From contig JACKHT010000013.1 of assembly GCA_020638855.1 (NCBI GenBank), positions 1 through 64,000 on the forward strand: a stretch of 64,000 bases of DNA, written 5' to 3'. The stretch comes from Planctomycetota bacterium. GTDB taxonomy: Bacteria; Planctomycetota; UBA1135; GCA-002686595. Numbering within the stretch: the first letter of the stretch is position 1; each line of letters begins with the position of its first letter. The notes under the pieces are model-generated. The model was given only the letters and a program-made list of their open reading frames with translations, was not told the origin of the DNA and did not search any database. This document shows, piece by piece, positions 8,229 to 17,355 of the stretch. The translations under genes were made by a program, and so were the position numbers.

Positions 8229-9253
8229 GGGCGGCTCTCCAATTGTTCGATGCGTTCCTTCAGTTTTCGGAATTCGGTGCGGATGCGCGGCAGGAAGGCC
8301 ATCGTCCGCAGGGATTCCTCCATGGGGCCAGCCGGGGAACCGATGTAGGTTTCCCCAGCCGGGATGTCCTTGTAGACCTTGCTACCGCCCCCCACGCGGG
8401 CTCCATCGCCCAGGCGCAGGTGGCCGCTGACCCCGACTTGGCCGGCCAGGATCACCCAGCGGCCTAGGTGGCTCGAGCCCGCCACGCCGCTTTGACCAAT
8501 CACCATCGAGTGGTCCCCCATGCGCACGTTGTGGGCAATGTGCACGAGGTTGTCGATTTTGCAGCCCGAACCGATCACCGTGTCGCCGAAGCGCGCGCAG
8601 TCGATGGTGCAGTTGGCTCCGATTTCCACGTCGTCTCCGATGCGGACCCCACCTCCCTGCGCCACCTTCACCCAACCCGCGGGACCCGGCTGGAATCCAA
8701 ATCCATCCGAGCCGATCACGGTTCCCGAGTGGATGCAGCAGCGAGCTCCCAAGCGGACTCCGGCATAGAGGGTCACCATGGGGTGCAAAACCGACTGGGG
8801 TCCCACCACCGAACTCTGGCCCACGGCAACGTGCGAGACCAAGTGGGCTCCCGCACCGATGTGGGCCTTGGCCCCAACCGAACAAAGGGGGCCGATGCAG
8901 GCGCTGGGGTCGACCACTGCCGAGGGGTCGACGACCGCGCTGGCATGGATTCCTGGGGCAACAGGTTCGGGGGCCAGGGCAAAGGCCTCGATGATCTTGG
9001 TGAACGCCGCGCTTGGATCGGAGCAGCGCAAGAGCGTCAGGTCCTTGCGTTCACAGGGCACATCGGGAGCCAAGAGCACGCAACCCGCCTGAGTGACCTC
9101 CAGTCCACTGCGGTAGCGCATGTCCGCTAGGAACGCAGCCTCATGGGGTTGCGCATCTTCCAGGGCCGCCAAACCGGTGATGACCTGGCCCGTCGGGCCT
9201 TCCACCTCGGCAGAACAGAGGCGAGCGATTTCAGCAAGGGTCAACTTCGGCAT
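8225..9253 (-). CDS. lpxD: UDP-3-O-acylglucosamine N-acyltransferase LpxD
   Basis: Third lipid A enzyme, N-acylating the LpxC product from acyl-ACP. Of 342 residues, the first ~95 form the uridine-binding domain (LTLAEIARLCSAEVEG), then come hexapeptide repeats forming a beta-helix, including IGSDGFGFQPG and CTIDCARFGDTVIGSGCKIDNLVHIAHNV read in pieces; the His of NLVHIAHN is the catalytic base region. The C-terminal helix ends KLKERIEQLE. It is the first gene of the lipid A cluster and overlaps lpxC-fabZ by 4 nt. The 247 nt upstream presumably hold the operon promoter. Confidence 0.96.
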   Translation of the reverse strand: MPKLTLAEIARLCSAEVEGPTGQVITGLAALEDAQPHEAAFLADMRYRSGLEVTQAGCVLLAPDVPCERKDLTLLRCSDPSAAFTKIIEAFALAPEPVAPGIHASAVVDPSAVVDPSACIGPLCSVGAKAHIGAGAHLVSHVAVGQSSVVGPQSVLHPMVTLYAGVRLGARCCIHSGTVIGSDGFGFQPGPAGWVKVAQGGGVRIGDDVEIGANCTIDCARFGDTVIGSGCKIDNLVHIAHNVRMGDHSMVIGQSGVAGSSHLGRWVILAGQVGVSGHLRLGDGARVGGGSKVYKDIPAGETYIGSPAGPMEESLRTMAFLPRIRTEFRKLKERIEQLESRP

Positions 9254-9500
9254 GGCATCGACATCGACGCGGCTCCGGGGGATCTACAGGGCGAACCCCC
9301 GGGCTGGGTGGGAAGGATCGCCCTTGGTGTACCCCACCCCCCACGCCAAGTCAATGCGGGTTCGGACCTCCCCCCCGCACAACACGGCTTTGGGACCGCC
9401 AAGAGCCCAGCATCGGCCTTCCCTGGGGCCCAGCCCCAATCCGGGCCAGGGGCTCCAACGCCATGGCCGACGGCGGAGGTCATCCCGCTCGCGCCTCGGA

Positions 9501-12050
9501 TCAGCGCAGCGAAAGCGAGAACGAGAAGATCTGGTTCTGGTCGCTCGTGAATTCGCGCAGGGGCCAACCCAAGTGGATCGACATCGGAATGGGCTGCAAC
9601 ATACCAATGCCGAATCCGGCCGAAGCCCGCAGCTCGTCGGTATCCATGCTCCAGGAGCTGGGGTCGTAGATACCCCAATCCATGAACGTGATCAGGCGAA
9701 ACACCTCGTTGCGATCCGAGGTGCCGGCGATCGGGGTGGTGTACAGGGGATAGCGGTACTCGACGGTGCCGCCGACCATGGTCTCCGCACCCAAGGGGTA
9801 GTCCCCATTGAACGGACCCACGCCCCGGAAACGGAAGCCGCGCAAGTGCCGGCTGCCACCACCGAAGAAACGCTCGGAGTAGTTGGTGATTTCGGTATCC
9901 CCGTAAGGACTCGCCACACCCCCAAAGACCCCGAGGTGGACGCCGGGCAATACCGAGCCATCGTTCGGGCCGAATTGCGCGTAGTAGTCGTACGCAATCT
10001 CGGTCTCGATCAAGTCGTTGTCGCCGCCCAGGAACGAGCCGAAGAAGGTCGAGCCCACCTTGAAGAACTGTCCCCGCCGCGGCAGCGAATTGTTGTCCAA
10101 CGCGCTCCAGCGCAACTCCAAGTTGACCCCGTGGAAGCTGCTGTCCGTGGGCGAATCCAACAGCGTGGTCGGCAGGTCGTCGCTCGAGAAATTGCGTAGC
10201 TTGACGTTCTGGTACACCCCCCCCAGCCGCAGCGAGAGGTCTCCCTGGTCGAACAGGTGCGAGAAGTACACCCGGGTCCGATTGCGATCCTCATCGTGGC
10301 TGCGGTAGCGGCGCCCGCGCCCATCGGCGCTGAGCCCGATCGACGTGCGGTCGAACTGGGTGCCAAACACATCCGGGTGCGTGTAGTCGACGCTCCACTG
10401 GTCCACCTCGGAACCCGGCGAGATGTTGAGCGAGAAGGATTCGCCGTTCCCGTGGAAGGCTTCCTTGGAAAACACTTCGCCGAACATGGCGAAGAAACCG
10501 GTGGGCAAATCCATCGCCTCGAAGTTGCGCATGGACAGCGACACGATACCCACCAGACCGCTGTTGCTGTCGATACCGCCCGTGAAGCGCAAATCCACGT
10601 TGCGCCCTTCCTCGACCGTGAAGACCACGTCGACCTGATCGGGGTTGTCCTCGATCGGGTACAAGCGGTAGTCGGGCAGCGGGTGCGAAGGATCGCTCGG
10701 ATCGTCGAAGTACGAGGTGTTGATCAGGCGCCGGCGAGATTTTTCTAGCTCGCGCTGCGAAAGCAGCTCGCCGGGCAGCACACTCACCTCGCGCCGCAGC
10801 ACACGGTCGCGGGTATGGGTGTTGCCTTCGAAGTGAACCGCCCGCGTGTAGCGCGGGCGCCCCTCCACGATGCGGTAGGTCACCGCCACCGATTGGCCGT
10901 CTTCCGAAAACGTCAGCAGCGGATCGAGGAATTGGAATCCGTCCCCATTGCCCTGGGTGGCGAACGTTTCGTCATCCAGATAGCCCCGGTCGCCGTAGTA
11001 CAGCCCCAATTCGGCACGATCGCGCAGGAACCTGGCCCGCTCCAGGGGAACGCCGGGGCGCAGGTTGCACAGGGCCAAGAGCTCTTCATCGGAGAAGCTC
11101 AACTCGCTCGGGGTCAAATTCCCCTGGGACTCCGTGAAAGCCTCGATCCCCACCGTATCCACGGTGTACAAGGGCCCTTCGTCGACCAAGACCTTGACCC
11201 GTACCCGATTGCGCTTCTTGTTGAAGATCATGTCCTCGATCTCCACCTTGGCGTCGAGCCAGCCACGATCGCGGTAGACTTGGCGCATGGCCTGCAAGTC
11301 CGCTTCGAGCGTATCTTCGTCGAAGATCTTGCCAAACCAGTTGAACAGGCTCTTGCCCCGGGTTTGGACCTTGGCCAACTTGCGCAAGCCCCCCTTCCAA
11401 AACAGCGCGCCGGTTTCCGGCAACTGGTCGTTGCCTCGGATGTCGACCCCCAAGCAGCGCACCTTGGGCCCCTCCATGACATTGAAAATCAGGTCGCGGA
11501 TGATCGAATCGGATTGGGCTTCGCCAACGGCCCACTGGATCTCGACAAACAGGTAGCCCTGCTTCTTGTAGGCCTGCTTGAGTCGGCTCGCGATGCGGTC
11601 GGCTTCATGGATGTAGACCCGGGTCCGGTTGCCGAGGCCCGCCCACTCGCGCACCTTGTCGATCGAGACAGCGTCCACACCCAGGAATTGCACCTCCGGG
11701 TCCACCGCCACTTCGGCGATCTTGATGTGCATGATCACGCCACCTTCGGCCGCTTCCAGCCGGACGGGCTCGGTCACTACAATTCCGAAGGTCTCAAAGG
11801 CCTCGCGCACGCGCAAATCCCGTAGGGGTTGCTGCAGGGTGATGCCAAGCGCGGAAAGGATCGAGTGCTCCGAATAGCTGGACAGGCCCTGGATGTCGAC
11901 GCCCACGACCAGCGGCGTCTCCGGGGGGCCGTCTTGAGGCGCGAGCGCCTGGCGTGCCATACCAGGCAATGCCAAAGCCAACACCAAGGCCAAACCAAGG
12001 GCACTCGAACCGAGGCGCCCGAACAGCGAACGCAAGCAGGCGATGGGCAT
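9501..12050 (-). CDS. bamA: Outer membrane protein assembly factor BamA
   Basis: Core Omp85 protein that folds and inserts beta-barrel proteins into the outer membrane. The 849-residue product starts with a signal peptide (SSALGLALVLALALPGMARQ), followed by about five POTRA repeats (each with a V-x-x-I/V-x-I/V-x-G type strand; the last is close to DVVFTVEEGRNVDLRFTGG). A 16-strand barrel of Bac_surface_Ag type begins near residue 500. The lid-lock motif is RGF in SRHLRGFRFRG at ~735. The final strand ends FSFSLSLR, with Arg rather than the usual aromatic residue. The ATG overlaps the dnaB stop as TGATG, so translation is likely coupled to dnaB. Confidence 0.95.
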   Translation of the reverse strand: MPIACLRSLFGRLGSSALGLALVLALALPGMARQALAPQDGPPETPLVVGVDIQGLSSYSEHSILSALGITLQQPLRDLRVREAFETFGIVVTEPVRLEAAEGGVIMHIKIAEVAVDPEVQFLGVDAVSIDKVREWAGLGNRTRVYIHEADRIASRLKQAYKKQGYLFVEIQWAVGEAQSDSIIRDLIFNVMEGPKVRCLGVDIRGNDQLPETGALFWKGGLRKLAKVQTRGKSLFNWFGKIFDEDTLEADLQAMRQVYRDRGWLDAKVEIEDMIFNKKRNRVRVKVLVDEGPLYTVDTVGIEAFTESQGNLTPSELSFSDEELLALCNLRPGVPLERARFLRDRAELGLYYGDRGYLDDETFATQGNGDGFQFLDPLLTFSEDGQSVAVTYRIVEGRPRYTRAVHFEGNTHTRDRVLRREVSVLPGELLSQRELEKSRRRLINTSYFDDPSDPSHPLPDYRLYPIEDNPDQVDVVFTVEEGRNVDLRFTGGIDSNSGLVGIVSLSMRNFEAMDLPTGFFAMFGEVFSKEAFHGNGESFSLNISPGSEVDQWSVDYTHPDVFGTQFDRTSIGLSADGRGRRYRSHDEDRNRTRVYFSHLFDQGDLSLRLGGVYQNVKLRNFSSDDLPTTLLDSPTDSSFHGVNLELRWSALDNNSLPRRGQFFKVGSTFFGSFLGGDNDLIETEIAYDYYAQFGPNDGSVLPGVHLGVFGGVASPYGDTEITNYSERFFGGGSRHLRGFRFRGVGPFNGDYPLGAETMVGGTVEYRYPLYTTPIAGTSDRNEVFRLITFMDWGIYDPSSWSMDTDELRASAGFGIGMLQPIPMSIHLGWPLREFTSDQNQIFSFSLSLR

Positions 12051-13423
12051 CAAAACTGAATCGGCTCCGCGATGCTGGGTGCAGGGTTCTCAAAGCGCAG
12101 GATTTCGCTTTGGAAGTGCAACGTGACGGCCCCGGTGGGTCCGTTGCGCTGCTTGGCGCAGATCACCTCTGCCTTGCCGCGGTTCTCTTCGGTCGGATTG
12201 TAGTACTCGGGCCGGTAGAGCATCAGCACCACGTCGGCGTCCTGCTCGATCGAACCCGACTCGCGCAAGTCGGAAAGCTGCGGCCGCTTGTTCTCGCGGC
12301 TCTCCACCTGGCGCGAAAGCTGCGATAGCGCGATCAAGGGCACCTCCAACTCGCGCGCCAGCTCCTTGAGCGAGCGCGAGATCAACGAGATTTCCTGTTG
12401 GCGGCTTTCCGCCTTGGCCGCCATGAGCTGCAAGTAGTCGATCACGATCATGTCCAGACCGTACTTGTGCTTGACCCGCCGCGCGCGGCTGCGCAGTGCC
12501 ATGATCGAAAGGCCGGGCGTATCATCGATGATCAGGCTGGCCGCGGCCAATTCGCCGGCCGCCTGCGACAGGTCGGCGAACGACGAGGGGTCGATCTTGC
12601 CCTTGCGCAGCCGTGACGAGTCGACCCGCGCCCGCGAGCACAACATACGCTGCCCGATCGAGACCGCCCCCATCTCCAAGCTGAAGAACAGCACGACGGG
12701 GTTGTGCGAATAGTGCGCGGGGCGATCCAAGGCGGCGCGCTCCATCAAATTCAAGACGAAAGCGGTCTTCCCCATCGAAGGCCGCGCCGCAATGATCGTC
12801 ATTTCGCCCGGGTTGAACCCACCGAGCATCTCATCGAGCTGGTAGAAACCGCTGGGCAACCCGGTCAGCTCGCCGCGCTCACTCGAGGCTTCGATCTGCT
12901 TGAAGACATCGTTCAGGATGTCCTTGACCTCGCGCGCCCCGCTCGAATCCTTGTCGCCGTTGATGCGGAAGATCGAATGCTCGGAGCTGTCGAGCAAGCC
13001 TTGCACGTCTTCCTGCAGCGGCGGGGTGCGGTAGGCGTTTTCGATCACCTCACCCGCGGCGCGGATCAAGCGGCGCAGCATGGAGGTCTGATTCACCAAG
13101 TTGGCGTGGTGCATCAGGTGCGCCGCCGAACTCACGCTGGCCGAGAGTTGCGCCAAGTAGGAGGCTCCGCCAATGGCCTGGAGCTTGCCGTTGGCCTTGA
13201 GGTATTCGGCCAGGGTCATCGAGTCGATCCCCAAGTTGCGCGAGGACATCTCGATGATCGCCTTGTAGACCATCCCGTGCCGCCCCACGAAGAAGTCATC
13301 GGCATCCAAGAACTCCGCGACCTCGGGCGCCCGATCGGGTGCGATCAGGAGCGAGCCCAACACCGAACGCTCGGCTTCCTCGTTGTGGGGCGCTATGCGG
13401 CCAGGCGGAATGATCTCATCCAT
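12050..13423 (-). CDS. dnaB: Replicative DNA helicase DnaB
   Basis: Hexameric 5'-3' helicase of the replisome, 457 residues. The N-terminal helical domain begins PPHNEEAERSVLGSLL-like (here APHNEEAERSVLGSLL) and the RecA-like domain has Walker A ARPSMGKTAF at about 209-218, then FFSLEM, Walker B IVIDYLQLM and the DnaB-specific SQLSRQVESR and KQRNGPTG. All catalytic motifs are intact and no intein is present. In many bacteria dnaB follows rpsF-rpsR-rplI, as it does here, after a terminator-like hairpin and a ~200 nt gap that probably holds its own promoter. It is followed directly by bamA. Confidence 0.97.
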   Translation of the reverse strand: MDEIIPPGRIAPHNEEAERSVLGSLLIAPDRAPEVAEFLDADDFFVGRHGMVYKAIIEMSSRNLGIDSMTLAEYLKANGKLQAIGGASYLAQLSASVSSAAHLMHHANLVNQTSMLRRLIRAAGEVIENAYRTPPLQEDVQGLLDSSEHSIFRINGDKDSSGAREVKDILNDVFKQIEASSERGELTGLPSGFYQLDEMLGGFNPGEMTIIAARPSMGKTAFVLNLMERAALDRPAHYSHNPVVLFFSLEMGAVSIGQRMLCSRARVDSSRLRKGKIDPSSFADLSQAAGELAAASLIIDDTPGLSIMALRSRARRVKHKYGLDMIVIDYLQLMAAKAESRQQEISLISRSLKELARELEVPLIALSQLSRQVESRENKRPQLSDLRESGSIEQDADVVLMLYRPEYYNPTEENRGKAEVICAKQRNGPTGAVTLHFQSEILRFENPAPSIAEPIQF

Positions 13424-13553
13424 CGATTGGACCCCCTCGGGTGGACCTCAGGATAGCGAGACCTAGCCCCGTGGCCCAACGTCCTTTTGTCCCCGATCCA
13501 AACTAGCCGCCCAAGCGATGGAAAGGGGAAACACGGCGCAGGGGCCCCCAAAG

Positions 13554-13589
13554 CAACGCGGCCCTCCCCCAGGGGGGAAGGCCGCGTTG
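13554..13589 (-). terminator. Terminator of the rpsF-rpsR-rplI operon
   Basis: A perfect 10-bp outer stem (CAACGCGGCC/GGCCGCGTTG) encloses a further C-run/G-run pairing. It starts about 50 nt after the rplI stop on the minus strand and is followed by CTTTGGGG. The stem is very strong and the T-run is short. Confidence 0.65.
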
Positions 13590-13640
13590 TGCTGCGTGGA
13601 CAGGGGAGCCTTGCGGCCCAGCCCCGTGCCTGAATCGGAC

Positions 13641-14099
13641 CTAGGCTTGGGCTTCGACGCGCACGGTGATCAGGGCTTCCTGATCGCCGAACACGTGGAT
13701 GCGCACCTTGTGGTCGCCCGTTTGCTTGATGGCAGCGTCCATGCGGACTTGCTTCTCTTCGAGCGGCGTGCCGGCTTGGGACACCAGCACGGCAATCTGA
13801 GCCGCGCTGACGGAACCGTACAGGTTGCCCCCAGAATCCGCGCGCTCGGTCGTCGACACCACCAACTCGCCCAGGGCGGCGATGGTGGCGGCCACGGACT
13901 TGTCGCGCTCGGCCCGCTCGGCGGCTGCCCGGGCAGCACGACGCGCGATTTGGCGCTTGTTGTCCTCGTTCGCCGGGATGGCGAGGCGGAAGGGCAGCAG
14001 ATAGTTGCGAGCATAGCCGGAAGCCACGCGCACAACGTCACCCACGTTGCCCAGGTCTTTCACGTCCTCCTTAAGGAGCACTTCGAATCGTTTAGCCAT
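13641..14099 (-). CDS. rplI: 50S ribosomal protein L9
   Basis: 152 residues. The N-terminal domain carries the L9 signature (EVLLKEDVKDLGNVGDVVRVASGYARNYLLP in pieces), then the long connecting helix rich in Ala/Arg/Glu and the C-terminal rRNA-binding domain ending VRIHVFGDQEALITVRV. The ATG at 14099 is used because MAKRFEVLL is the family start and AGGTAACACC precedes it; the open frame upstream is unlike L9. It is the last gene of rpsF-rpsR-rplI, 23 nt after rpsR. Confidence 0.97.
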   Translation of the reverse strand: MAKRFEVLLKEDVKDLGNVGDVVRVASGYARNYLLPFRLAIPANEDNKRQIARRAARAAAERAERDKSVAATIAALGELVVSTTERADSGGNLYGSVSAAQIAVLVSQAGTPLEEKQVRMDAAIKQTGDHKVRIHVFGDQEALITVRVEAQA

Positions 14100-14122
14100 G
14101 GTGTTACCTCGTTGGTTGCGAC

Positions 14123-14350
14123 CTAGTTCACGAAGGGCAACAACGCCAAGTGACGGGCGTTCTTGATGGCCTTCTTGAGTTGCTTTTGGCACTGGGTGCA
14201 GAACCCGGTGCGGCGGCGGGAAAGGATTTGCCCCTGGGGGGTCAGGAACTTCTCGAGGTAATCGAGGTTCTTGTAGTTGATGACGGGGTCGTCGCAGTTC
14301 TTGGTTGCGATGGCGGCCCGTTCTTTTTTGTTGTTGCTGCTGTTGTACAT
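14123..14350 (-). CDS. rpsR: 30S ribosomal protein S18
   Basis: 75 residues with the S18 core INYKNLDYLEKFLTPQGQI followed by LSRRRTGFCTQCQKQLKKAIKNAR. The CTQC pair makes this the zinc-type (C+) paralogue rather than the Cys-free form, although only one CxxC is present. It lies between rpsF and rplI, where S6 and S18 form a heterodimer on the small subunit. Confidence 0.97.
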   Translation of the reverse strand: MYNSSNNKKERAAIATKNCDDPVINYKNLDYLEKFLTPQGQILSRRRTGFCTQCQKQLKKAIKNARHLALLPFVN

Positions 14351-14362
14351 GGCGTTGGGCTC

Positions 14363-14818
14363 CTAGAGATCGTCTCCATCACCGACCAGGACTTCTTCTT
14401 CGTCCTCGATGTCTTCGTCTTCGGTCTCGGAGACTTCCTCAACGTCCGGCTCGTCATCCGCCGGGGGCTCAGGCACGGTGTAATCGGCATCCTCTTCGAG
14501 CGCGGCTTGGGCGATTTCCTCTTCGGGCACCGCGTCGACCGCCAGCACCAAATTGCGCAGCACGGACTCGGAGAGTTCCATGTCACGCCGCAGGGCGGGC
14601 ACGTTGGCGCCGGGCATCTCGAAGTAGGTCAGGTAGTAGGTGGCCCGCAGGTTGCCCTTGATGGGGTAGGCCAAACGACGCTCTTCGTAGCGACGCAGGG
14701 TTTTGATGGAACCTTCGTGCTTGGTCAGCATCTCTGCCACCAAGCTCTTGGCTTTGCGCCAGTCCTCTCGAACCACCTGGTTCGAGACGAGGACCATGGC
14801 TTCGTATGTTTGTGTCAC
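14363..14818 (-). CDS. rpsF: 30S ribosomal protein S6 with long acidic tail
   Basis: 151 residues. The first ~100 are S6 (TYEAMVLVSNQVVREDW; RRLAYPIKGNLRATYYLTYFEM). The remaining ~50 residues are strongly acidic (runs of E and D ending LVGDGDDL); E. coli S6 carries a shorter Glu tail added post-translationally by RimK, so a genetically encoded acidic tail is notable. Start is GTG at 14818 with an AGGAGA Shine-Dalgarno 5-6 nt upstream. It is the first gene of the ribosomal operon and 50 nt downstream of pth. Confidence 0.96.
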   Translation of the reverse strand: MTQTYEAMVLVSNQVVREDWRKAKSLVAEMLTKHEGSIKTLRRYEERRLAYPIKGNLRATYYLTYFEMPGANVPALRRDMELSESVLRNLVLAVDAVPEEEIAQAALEEDADYTVPEPPADDEPDVEEVSETEDEDIEDEEEVLVGDGDDL

Positions 14819-14868
14819 GATCTATCTCCTTTGCTGTCAGGCGGCTCTAAGGGACCTTTGGACCATCC

Positions 14869-15534
14869 TCAGGATTCCCCGTTCCAGCGGCTGTGGAACC
14901 GCGTCATGCACTTTTCGAAATCTCCATGCTGCAACCAGTCGAGGATGGCCTCGGCTGCCTGCTGCACCGAAATCTCTGCCTCCACCCTTTGGGGGGTAGG
15001 AAACGTTTCCAGCACATGACGCACCGCGTCGGTTCCCGGGCTCCCGATGCCCACCCGCAAGCGGGGAAAGCGATTCGTGCCCAGGTGTTCGATGATGGAG
15101 CGCATCCCGTTGTGGCCGCCGTGTCCCCCATGGGGGCGCAGACGCAGTCGTCCCAAATCCAAATCCAGGTCGTCGTAGACCACCAGGAGTCGGCTCGGGT
15201 CGAAGGTCGGTTCGGGCTCGCCTGCGAGCAAAGGCTCAGCGGCGGACTCGGACAGGGCGAGCAGTTTTTGTGCCAGGGGCCCCACCACCTTGCCGGACCG
15301 ATTCATGAAGGTCATCGGCTTGACGAGCCAGGCATGCCACTTGGACAAGCCCGCCCATTCGAAGGATTTGGGACCGGTGTAACCCGGCAACTTGGATGCG
15401 CTTTGAAAGAGCTGTCCCTCGATCTCTGCGACCCGATCCACGACGTGAAAGCCGAGGTTGTGGCGCGTCCAATCGTATTCCGGACCGGGATTGCCGAGTC
15501 CGACCACCAGTCGGCCGGGAAGAGCATCCGTCAT
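14869..15534 (-). CDS. pth: Peptidyl-tRNA hydrolase
   Basis: Recycles peptidyl-tRNA released by abortive translation. The 221-residue protein has GLGNPGPEYDWTRHNLGF with catalytic His25, then KPMTFMNRSG with the substrate-binding Asn, VVYDDLDLDLG with the catalytic Asp, and GGHNGMRSI. An extra ~20-residue segment (SAAEPLLAGEPEPTFD) sits before the Asp strand. The neighbouring genes rplY and pth occur in the usual bacterial order prs-rplY-pth-rpsF (transcribed leftward here). Confidence 0.96.
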   Translation of the reverse strand: MTDALPGRLVVGLGNPGPEYDWTRHNLGFHVVDRVAEIEGQLFQSASKLPGYTGPKSFEWAGLSKWHAWLVKPMTFMNRSGKVVGPLAQKLLALSESAAEPLLAGEPEPTFDPSRLLVVYDDLDLDLGRLRLRPHGGHGGHNGMRSIIEHLGTNRFPRLRVGIGSPGTDAVRHVLETFPTPQRVEAEISVQQAAEAILDWLQHGDFEKCMTRFHSRWNGES

Positions 15535-15603
15535 CGGATTCGAAGGGGAGGTCTAGGGGGCTTCACCCCCACCAATGGGGGCAAGGGGGAAGGAGTCTAA
15601 CGG

Positions 15604-15638
15604 GGAATGGCCCGCTGGCAAGGGCCAGGGGCCATTCC
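15604..15638 (-). terminator. Two-tier hairpin between rplY and pth
   Basis: A 10-bp perfect stem GGAATGGCCC/GGGCCATTCC encloses a second CTGGC/GCCAG stem. It lies ~50 nt past the rplY stop and ~70 nt before the pth start. There is no clear U-run on either strand, so it may be a weak terminator, attenuator or RNA-processing site. Confidence 0.45.
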
Positions 15639-15688
15639 GGACGAATTTGGCTGGGAGGTGCCCCCCAAAGGGGCCCTCCACGGCGGGA

Positions 15689-16279
15689 CTAGGCTTCGGG
15701 GGTCGCCTCGGCGCCCTCTTCGGCGGCCGCGGCCACCTCGGCCTTCAGGGCCGAGACGACGGCGATCTCCAGATCGGCGTCTTCGGCCAGGGCCACGCCG
15801 GCGGGCAGGACCAAGTCGGAGGCCTTGATGTGGGCACCGGCGACCATGCCATCCACGCGCACCTCGATCTCGTCGGGGATCTCCGACGGCAAGCAGGTCA
15901 CGGAGATGTGGGTCACGTTGTGGGTCAACACGCCCTCGGCCACCATGCCGACGAAGCTGAGTTCGACTTCGGCCTGGGTCTTGACCCCGCGGGTCACGGC
16001 CTTGAACTCGACGTGGTTGATTTCCGCGCCAAGGGCGTCGTACTGCAGTTCGCGGACGAGGGCGGCTTGCACCTTGCCCCCGATTTCCAGGTCGTACAGG
16101 TGCGCGTGGGCGCGACGCGTGGTCAGGAAGTCCATCAGGTCCAGATGGAAGTTGACGTGTTCGTGGTTGGCGTCCGCTTGCAGCGAGCAGGGCAGGCGGC
16201 CTTCGTTGCGGAGGCGGCGGGCGTCGCGGCTACCGAGCTTGGTACGCAGCTCGGCTTTCAATTTGGCACTGGAACTCAT
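15689..16279 (-). CDS. rplY: 50S ribosomal protein L25 (Ctc type)
   Basis: 196 residues. The N-terminal half is the 5S-rRNA-binding L25 domain (LKAELRTKLGSRDARRLRNEGRLPCSLQ; FHLDLMDFL), and the C-terminal half is the Ctc/TL5 beta domain (VPTxG-type region replaced by AVTRGVKTQAEVELSFVG; LPSEIPDEIEVRVDGM), ending in an Ala/Glu-rich tail. ATG 16279 gives the canonical start; the longer frame adds 7 residues only. It lies between prs and pth, a common arrangement. Confidence 0.94.
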   Translation of the reverse strand: MSSSAKLKAELRTKLGSRDARRLRNEGRLPCSLQADANHEHVNFHLDLMDFLTTRRAHAHLYDLEIGGKVQAALVRELQYDALGAEINHVEFKAVTRGVKTQAEVELSFVGMVAEGVLTHNVTHISVTCLPSEIPDEIEVRVDGMVAGAHIKASDLVLPAGVALAEDADLEIAVVSALKAEVAAAAEEGAEATPEA

Positions 16280-16377
16280 AGAGACTCCTGGATGGTTCAT
16301 CGCCCGGTCGGGCGCACAGGGTTGGGCCCCCCGGGGATCGGAGGGCGGAGGAAAGGAAATCCGAGGCGGAGGGCCCC

Positions 16378-17355
16378 CTATTCAAACAGGGAGCTGACCG
16401 ACTCGGAGAGGTGGATGTTACGGATTGCTTGGGCGATCAGGGGCGCCACACTGCAAATTTCCATGTTCGAGGGCAGGTTGGCACGGTCCTGGGGCACCGA
16501 ATCGGTGGCCAGGATGCGGTCCACGGGGGCCGCCGCCAGCCGTTCGATGGCCGGACCGCACAAAACGGCGTGGGTCACGGCGATCACGACCGATTTGGCC
16601 CCGGTCTGGCGCAGGATGGCCGCGGCCTGGGTGATCGACCCGGCGGTCGAGATCATGTCGTCCACCAGCACGCAGTTGCGGCCGGCCACCTCGCCGATGA
16701 CGTGCTCCACGATCGTCTCCGACCCGGACATGCGGCGCTTGTCCACGATGGCTAGGTCCGCGTGCAGCCGCTTGGCGTAGGCCCGGGCCATTTTGGTGCC
16801 CCCCACGTCGGGGGTGACCACCACGGGGCTTTGGATCCCCAGGTTCTGGACGCCCTGCATCAGGACCGGCCGGGCGTAGAGGTGGTCGACGGGCACGTCG
16901 AAGAAGCCCTGGATCTGCGGAGCGTGCATGTCGAGCGTCACGACCCGATCGGCCCCGGCCCCCACCAGGGTGTTGGCCACGACCTTGGCGCTGATCGGCA
17001 CGCGCCCTTCATCTTTGCGGTCCTTGCGCGCGTAGCCGAAGTAGGGCATCACCGCCGTGATGCGTCCGGCGCTCGAACGGCGCAGGGTATCGAGCAGGAG
17101 CAACAGCTCGACCCAGTTGTTGTTGACCGGCGGACAGGTCGGCTGGATCACGAACACATCGCGACCGCGGATGTCCTCGTTGACCTTGATGTTGCACTCC
17201 CCGTCGGGAAACACATCGGTGGCCGCATCGGCAAGGTGCTTGTCGAGATGGATGGCGATGTCCCGTGCCAGCTGCGGATGGGCCGAGCCGGAGATTAGGG
17301 TCAGTTCCTTGAGACGTTCCACGGGCTTTGAAGATGGGAAGAGGGGAAGATTCAA
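16378..17355 (-). CDS. prs: Ribose-phosphate pyrophosphokinase
   Basis: Makes PRPP from ribose-5-phosphate and ATP for nucleotide, His and Trp synthesis. The 325-residue protein contains the PRPP-synthase signature DMHAPQIQGFFDVPVDHLYA, the ATP loop FGYARKDRKDEGR and the PRPP loop CVLVDDMISTAGS. The upstream gene glmU overlaps the proposed TTG start (TTGA). A GTG 11 codons downstream would give a length nearer the usual 310-320, so the start is uncertain. The glmU-prs pairing is conserved in many bacteria. Confidence 0.95.
   Translation of the reverse strand: MNLPLFPSSKPVERLKELTLISGSAHPQLARDIAIHLDKHLADAATDVFPDGECNIKVNEDIRGRDVFVIQPTCPPVNNNWVELLLLLDTLRRSSAGRITAVMPYFGYARKDRKDEGRVPISAKVVANTLVGAGADRVVTLDMHAPQIQGFFDVPVDHLYARPVLMQGVQNLGIQSPVVVTPDVGGTKMARAYAKRLHADLAIVDKRRMSGSETIVEHVIGEVAGRNCVLVDDMISTAGSITQAAAILRQTGAKSVVIAVTHAVLCGPAIERLAAAPVDRILATDSVPQDRANLPSNMEICSVAPLIAQAIRNIHLSESVSSLFE

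Noticed and set aside
13554..13589. Possible small RNA at the GC-rich hairpin
   Set aside because: Its position right after rplI and lack of any other conserved structure favour a terminator.
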